This document shows, in pieces, positions 53,701-61,961 of a stretch of 64,000 nucleotides of DNA. The notes beneath the pieces were generated by a model. That model was not told where the DNA came from. It saw only the letters and a list, made by a program, of their open reading frames with translations, and searched no databases. Numbering within the stretch: the first letter of the stretch is position 1; each line of letters starts with the position of its first letter. The DNA lies in NCBI GenBank assembly GCA_035771165.1, contig JAWNZC010000348.1, positions 3,618,501-3,682,500 on the forward strand, in the 5' to 3' direction. The position numbers and the translations under genes were made by a program. This DNA is from Paragorgia papillata (Eukaryota > Cnidaria > Anthozoa > Scleralcyonacea > Coralliidae).

Positions 53701-56700
53701 TGCACTGAAATAAATTTTGGGAATTTAACACGTTAATCTAGGCTACTGAAGCTCACATGACAGACCAATATTTAACGAGAACGAATTGTCTAATTGTTTA
53801 GTATAAAGCAACTAGGCGGACAAACTATTATTTTAAAGTAACTGAAATTATTTTGCATCTAAAACTTGTCTCTTTCACTACTAGTGGTATATCATCAATA
53901 GACTGTGAGGCCAATCAGAATGCAGCATTTGTAATAGTCCACTAGTTGCATGGCTTAGGCCTAGGTCAAACGTCGCTCTTCTCATGCACCGAACCTAATG
54001 CAAATCAGCATGAACAAAGGATTTAGCTTATTATCATTAGGTTCGGCGCATGAGAAGAGCGACGTTTGACCTAGGCCTTATACTATTTGATATACGAAGC
54101 GCTTCGCTTGAAAAGTCAGGATTTTTAAAATACTAAAAATCTCGGCAGTCCATCACTATTTTTCTCTTTGTTATATCCAAAATACTGCGTATAAACGTGC
54201 AGAAATCTACATTTTTAAACATATATATATCAATAAATTGAAATCATAACATACTCATCACCATTTTTTTTTACTTAGATGATCATACTCGTGTCTGCCT
54301 TTCTAATCTTGGTGATCCTGGATCAGATTACATCAATGCAAATTACGTTGACGTAAGTTACGATCTAATAGTATGATCTTTTGTTTATATATACGAGTTA
54401 TACATTTAAAATTCGTTACACTATAATCCCCACCAAATTATCCTTAAATTGTGATATAATTAGTACCTAGTAAAAGAAATTAGACTATCCACGTTCTTAA
54501 ATAGGTTCTGAAAATTGCCCGTTGCTGCGCAGAACAAAGATTTAATATGGCTGTGGTCCACTGCTTCTGTGCCAATAACGTATAATTTGTCTATTTATAG
54601 GACTACATAGATCATGCTCTGTAATTGTCTTTTTTATTTACACAACAGGTCGTTTGTGTCAACAATAAAGCTAATAGAGTAGAAAATTCAACTGATTGTA
54701 CCAAATAAAATTCTGCTTCAATTTTACAAATTAAGCTACAACAGCTTGTTATCTAGGGAACATTTTAGCCAACAAGTTTATAATCCACTAATACTGTCTT
54801 CTTTATTTAAAATTTAATGCTTTCTTTTTTAAACTAGGGGTACAATTGTCCTGAAAAATTTATAGCAACTCAAGGTAAAATTAAATTAACTTATAGCAAA
54901 GTTCCATACGTTATTGATTAAATTAAACTTTTTGTTGAAAAATATCTGCTGTACAAATAGCTTTTATGTAAAATGAACAAAGGATTATATATTATAATTT
55001 AGCTTCGTAAACTAGTACGATTATTTACATATAATTGTTAAAATTAATTATAAATTATAAAATTAGATTGAGTTCATACAGAACAAATGAATCCAGTTTA
55101 TACCTTTACTTATCGGTAATCGTAAATAAAAATTATACTATTATCCAAATTATTTTTTATAAAAGTTCTTTCCCTATCTCTTTTACAAGTTTACTCAGAT
55201 AACTAGTTTATTTTTGCATACTCCCTTATAAAAATTCCACATGTCATGTTCCAAAATCACAAGCGAAAGGAGCAAAAAACTTACAACATGCCTCACGGCC
55301 ACATGTGATTTTGGAACATGACATGTGGAATTTTTATAAGGGCTTCTTCATTCCTTCTTTCTCATCAATCGATCTGTGAATTCCACTTTTTCACCCTTAA
55401 GCCCTTTTCGCCTCCTGAAAGTAATTAAGGCCCGGGGAAAAAATGCACTTTTAGGTCCCATGAAAAGTTATTGTGAAACCACTACTGGCTAAGTATATGG
55501 CTGTTCTATTCACATCTTTAGCCTTCTGAAATTGGCCATCATGGAAATCATTCCTAAACCTTCTTTTTAATAGATACATGTATCGATACTTTTTAAAACC
55601 TAAAAACCTCCTTTGGTTCACAAATCTGTCCATGCATGTTGTCCATATGAAATTTCTATCTATACATACTTTGGCTAACTGGAACAGCATCAGATTCTTT
55701 ACAATACTCATCAGTTGTCAGATTTCAAATTTGTTTAAGAGCTATATCGAGAAAGAGCTGTAATAATAGTTTGGGTAACAGAAAGTATTATGTAATTTAC
55801 GATTTTGATTCCAAGGATATTGTTTATCTTATTAATTGTAAGTGTAAGAAGTGTTCTAAGCAGTATGTATAAAACTAAAATATTTATCTTTGTACGTTGT
55901 ACTTATATACTTAAAATTAATATATTTAATAGGCCCAGTTTCAGCAACATTTAGTGACTTTTGGAGGATGATATGGGAGCAAAATTGTGCAGCAATTGTC
56001 ATGGTAACTAACCTTATGGAGAAAGGAAAGGTAACTAAAGTTTCTTTAAAATATAACAGATAATTCTTTATAATGTTTATTCGAATTATATCGCCTCGAT
56101 TCAAGCTAAATGTATATACCTGCCGTTAGAAAGCGACAATTTCAAAGTTTATCCTGTTACCATTTACAGGTAAAATGTCAAAAATATTGGCCAGTAACAG
56201 AGGCAGAGCTCTTTGGATCACTTACAGTAAATCCTGTCGAAGAATGGGAGCTTACTGATTATACCATAAGGAAATTTCAATTGCAGCAGGTAATGGCACT
56301 AAATTTTGTTTTGTTGATCTTTTTTGTTATTTAGGAAGCGATAATTTGTGGAAACAATAAGTTTATATTTATTAGCAAATAAAAATAAACAAGACGCCTG
56401 GGTCAGGCGTTCCTCCGCAGAGGCTCTATACCGCGCGAGCAAAGCTAGGAGTGGGCCGAGAAAGATCAGATCGAAGGCTGAATGTGGTGCATACTTCACA
56501 TTGGTGAACATATTTACGATCAAAACAGTTGTCAGCTACATCTGATCACTGTTAAATTACAAAGTCAGCCAGTCACTTTCAAAATCTACTAACAACGTGA
56601 AAGAACATCTTGATCAAAAGGCAAAGCTGTTCAACTTTTTGTCCAACTCCAAAAGCGAAAGGAGCAAAAAACTTACAACATGCCTCACGGCCTCACTCCA

Positions 56701-59700
56701 TCACACGGCAAACAACTCACCGAAAATAAAATTTGCAAAAATGCAAAATCATGACACCCAAAAAAATAAATAAAAGGGGAAAAAACAAAAACGAGCCGAA
56801 ACCTAGACTCGGCCTTATTAATTATGTTCAATGACATTATGTTATGCATTTATTTTACGCTCTAAAGAAGACTTTCCTCGGGATTTCTATACCTAGTTAC
56901 ATACCCGATTAATTTTGTTATATTTTAACTTCCATTTTGATTTTAATTATACGTTTCAGATCTAGTTTAAAAACATACTGTACAATACTTGTTTTAAGAA
57001 GATTTAAGACTGAACACAGCTTAAACTATAGTCAATGCTTTGCTGTACATTTTATTTTTTATTTAGACATCTTTAGATTACAGTAGATAGACACCTGCAA
57101 ATATAGTAGTTGGCGAAGTTTGTTTATATTAACAATGTGATAACCAACTATACTAATCTACGAGTCAAATCCAACTGCGATCATCCCCCCCCCCCCCCCC
57201 CCCCGAGCAAACCCCGGGCATTTGACCCAAGGTGAGCTCCGTATAGGCGGGAATTTGACGCAAAGCAATCCCACCCGGTCGGGCATTTGACTATTGAAAA
57301 AACTTGGTCAGCATTTGTAAGTTAAACAATCTCCTCCAGCCATCTCTTCAGGCTGACGTGGAATATCGACAGAAAAGATCATGCAACATTTGAAAATGCC
57401 GTTGTTTAAAGTCTGGGATGGAAAGAAGGACGTTGAAACTTCATGGTAGTGAATTTTTTGTTGTCTATGAATAAAATATTTCAAACAAAATCTTTTAATA
57501 GAGCCTTGACAGTCCCAGACGGTGGGGCATTTGACTGTGTTTTCGGTCCGCATAGTGGGGAATTTGACCAAAATTTTTCGGAAAAGTCAAATTCCCGGGG
57601 GTTTGCACGGGGGGGGGATGATCGCAGTTGGAATTGACTCATACATAACGTTTTCTTTTTAGAACAACAATTCTGAACTAGTAAGAGATGTTACTCAGTT
57701 TCATTATACAGCGTGGCCAGATCATGGTGTTCCTACGCATCCATCACGCCTTTTAGCATTTATAAAGCGTGTTCAGCATTATATTAGAGTTTCTACAGGA
57801 AAGATTGTTGTTCACTGCAGGTGAGATACAGCATGGAAACATTGTCGTTTTTTGTCAATATTTTTATAATTACCATGTTATGTATAGTCAGGATGTGAGC
57901 TTGAGGTCGGATAGATTGCAAAATTAATAAATGTTTCATACGTATTAGTGCTGGAGTTGGAAGGACTGGGACGTTTATTGCCTTAGATACCTTGCTGCAT
58001 CAAATGAAAGCTGAAAGTATCGTTGACGTCAGTGGCTTCGTGTCCAACATGCGTACACAGAGAAACTCGATGGTTCAAACGGAGGTAACATTCGTTTTAA
58101 GCATTTTACGATTTACAACTTCCTATTGTTAAATTCAATTAAATTTATGTTGTTTATCTCAATTACCTCTTTGAACACTGAGTACTAAGCTTTTTACATG
58201 GAGTCAAAGGGTCAAACATAAAGAATGAGGTAGCTGAGGTATAGCTCGTGTAAGGCAATTATACAAACTAGCACATAACAATTACCAAAATAATGTTCTA
58301 CAGTGCATGTTCTACACCATACATATTGATTATACTTCAACTTTAGAGACAAGACCAGACTATGCCAGACCTGACCAGACAACACAACACAACACAACAC
58401 AAGTCAACACAACACAACACAACACAACACAACACAACACAACACAACACAACACAACACAACACAACACAACGCAACACAACGCAACGCAACGCGACAC
58501 GACACAACACACATACAACACACACACAACACATGCACACAACGCAACACACGAAACGAGACGAGACAAAACAAAACAAAACAAAACAAAACAAAACAAA
58601 ACAAGACAAAACAAAATAATTGAAACCGAACTTGGCAAAACTTGTGGAAGTCAATGAATTCGTAAATGTACAATTTTTAGGCGCAGTACAGCTTTATATA
58701 CGAAGCTATTCTTGAAGCCAGTACATGTGAAGGTACAGAAATTGCGGTTCCTGACTTTGAAGAGAAACTGAACTTACTCGAGCAAATAGATTCGGAAGAC
58801 GAAGAATGTTTGCTTGCTAAAGAATTTCAGGTATAACTACGTCTTTTTTAACAGACTGTCATGCGACAATTAAATGCTTTCAATACTGATTTTTTTTTTA
58901 ACTGTATGGCTCTCATTTTTATCCATTCTGATAGAATATAAATGCTGTATCTATTGTTGAGAAAGAAACTTGTGTAAATGCCTTGATGCCAGAAAATCAA
59001 CGGAAAAATCGATGTAGTTCAATCTTACCATGTACGTCCACACAAATAATTATATTGTATAACGTTAATATTGTTTTACATCATATTACTATTCAACTAT
59101 TTTCTCTGGCATGCGACTTTTATGTTTTATGTATTTTACTGTGGCTAACGCCAGACGATCCACGCAGTAACGTGGGAAGATCCATATATTTCAGAATCAT
59201 GCATTCTCAAAACATTTTTTATGATTTTCTTATACTGCCAATGTCAACGAAAAAGGGTTGACTGCAGCGGAATTTTAACTAACATCTTCCGGACTTCGAT
59301 CCGCTCCTCGTAACAGTGTCTCATGCACTTGGGCTCGATAGGTCATAAGGTAGAGCTGCCAGCTGGAATTTGCGAAGGCACAGTCCGCTTGAGTCAACAA
59401 ATTTTCCTCTTGACTGGCAGTTTGGCAGTATAAAAAAATCATTAAATTTCCTTTTAATGCACATACGTTAGTACTGAAGGATCTTAACACACTTAAAAGT
59501 TTTGCGCCTTCAACAAAATTTGTTTGCAACAAGCATGTGTACAAGTTTTAACAATGACGTTATTTAAAAAAATTGTTATAAATTTTGTAAACCCATTCTC
59601 GTTCCCAAGGTTACTCGATGAAGAGTTCTAACAAAAATTTCGACTTTGTTTTTCTAGTTCTGAGATTTTCAAATTTAATTTGTTTTTTCGCTAATTATTC

Positions 59701-61915
59701 CAGGAATAATTCACAATTCATGAAATATAAGCATAAACCTTTTTTTATGTTGAAGATGATTATAACAGAGTTAAACTGTGGCCATATCCAAATGAAAGAG
59801 GATCAGATTATATCAATGCATCATTTGTAGATGTAAGTTGATAGATATTATATGGTTTAATATTCACTCGTGATGTAAGTTTATATAGACATGGTTAAAT
59901 ATTCATTTGTTTGTTTGTTTGTTTGTTTGTTTGTTTGTTTGTTTGTTTGTTTGTTTGTTTGTTTGTTTGTTTGTTTGTTTGTTTGTTTGTTTGTTTGTTT
60001 GTTTGTTTGTTCTTTCGTTCGTCCGTCCGTCCGTCCATTCGTTCATTTATTTAACAGTGCTAATTAAACAACAACGTGACTTCTGTGTGCATTTTTATTT
60101 GTTGTTGACCGTGATCTATTAAAGGACACACACAGAGATGGCGTCAAACACGTCAGCTCACGTCAGAAGACAGCTAATCCCCGAAAAACTTAAACTGCTA
60201 TTTTACAGAACGATTTGAATGAGCTCTCTGACTGTGAGTCTGTGACAGAATGACCACCGTCACCCTTGCCGCATTCATTTATACCATTGCCTCAGGGAGG
60301 AATTTTGTTTTGATAAGCCAATAAGGGGGAATCTTTAGATAAGGTTTAGGTTGGGCTTTATCTTTTTTCGGCGTGTTTTTACGCACTTTACTTATCTGGC
60401 TTTTGCATCTGACCTTGTTCACATGTCACACAAACTACACTTAATGATCGCTTTCAGGCAGGAGATACATTATCTCTTACTCCCTAACATTAACCTAAAT
60501 TTATTAATAATAAATTTCTAATTAATGAACACGGTCGTATTTTAATGATACAAACTGAGACAGAGGCATTGGTTATAAAGATTTTCTAAAGGATAAAGGG
60601 ATAAAGGACTGGGGGCTAATCATCCTTACTTGCAGCCAGTGGCTGAATTGCGAAGGACGCAGATCAACGTGGCCGTGTCGAGCATACCAAAGGCTCTCCA
60701 AGCAGCCGCCAACGACACAGTTCAGACCACGGATCACAGCTAAGATGTTGGTGTTGATTTTATGGAGGGAGGAAAACCGGAGAACCCGGCGAAAAACCAT
60801 CGAAGCACATGGAGAGATCAACTACAACTCTACTCGCATGAGTCCAAGCCCGACAACGGGGTCATTCCCAAGCGGTCACCCATCCAAGTACTAACCCCGT
60901 CTAACCGGGCTTAACTTTTTGGTGAGAGGCAGCGCGCTAACAGCACACGCCACCCGTGCTTCCCAATATATGTCGTAACATATAGGTAATCGAACAGTAT
61001 TTCCACAAGCGACATTTTGAACTTTGTAAGATTGTTCATCTGGCCTAAATGGCATATCGCCTAAACCGGTGATCAATGAAAATATGAATATAAAAACATT
61101 TATACTCCTTTCATTTTAAATAATAGCACTTTTCACTTTAAACGAATAATAGTTTTTTAAGAAATTAGCATCTTTTTTCTATTTCTTGTTGTTTTAGGGT
61201 TACAGAAATCGTGAAATATTCATCACTACCCAAGCTCCATTAAAAGAATCTTTAGAGGATTTTTGGCGAATGACTTGGGAATACGAATGCTATGTTTTGA
61301 TAATGCTTACAAATCATGTTGAAGATCATCAGGTAATGACGGCGCAAACGAATTCTGCGAATTGTCATATAATTATAGCAAAACAGTATATGCATATGTG
61401 ACTCTTTTTTGGCACAACTATACAAAAAGACATTTCCAAAAAAAAAGAACGTAGCATATCGTTATTATGCAATCACTTAAACTCATTAACAATTATTTAC
61501 CTAATTATAAATCTGAAAACTGGAAAATCAGCTTTAGCTGTTTTGAATTTTAAACTGATATACTGTGTTTGTATTTTTTATATATATTCAGTGCCCACAC
61601 TATTGGCCCTCAGAGGGAGAAGAGTATGTAGTGTTTGGCTTACTAATGATAGAAGTTGAATCTAAGCAGGAATTGGATTCGTATATCAAGAGAACTTTAA
61701 AATGTACAAATACAAAGGTAATTTATGACTGGTTATTTTTACTACTTAATATAGGAACATGTCACAATGCATGACGTCTGTCATCTTAATATTCTACTTG
61801 TACTTTCACTTCCATTTCAGCATTTCTACTTCCATTTCTATTTCCACTTGACTTCTACTTTTACTTCCCCTTCATTATACAGTGTAATTTTCCTCGGCGC
61901 ATGCTGAGTCAAAAA

Positions 61916-61961
<46 letters not shown>

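Noticed and set aside
58307..58673. Several long low-complexity open frames on both strands
   Set aside because: Produced by AACAC and AAAAC microsatellites within intron 23.
59907..60011. CRISPR-like or minisatellite array
   Set aside because: It is a simple TTTG tetranucleotide run with no spacers.
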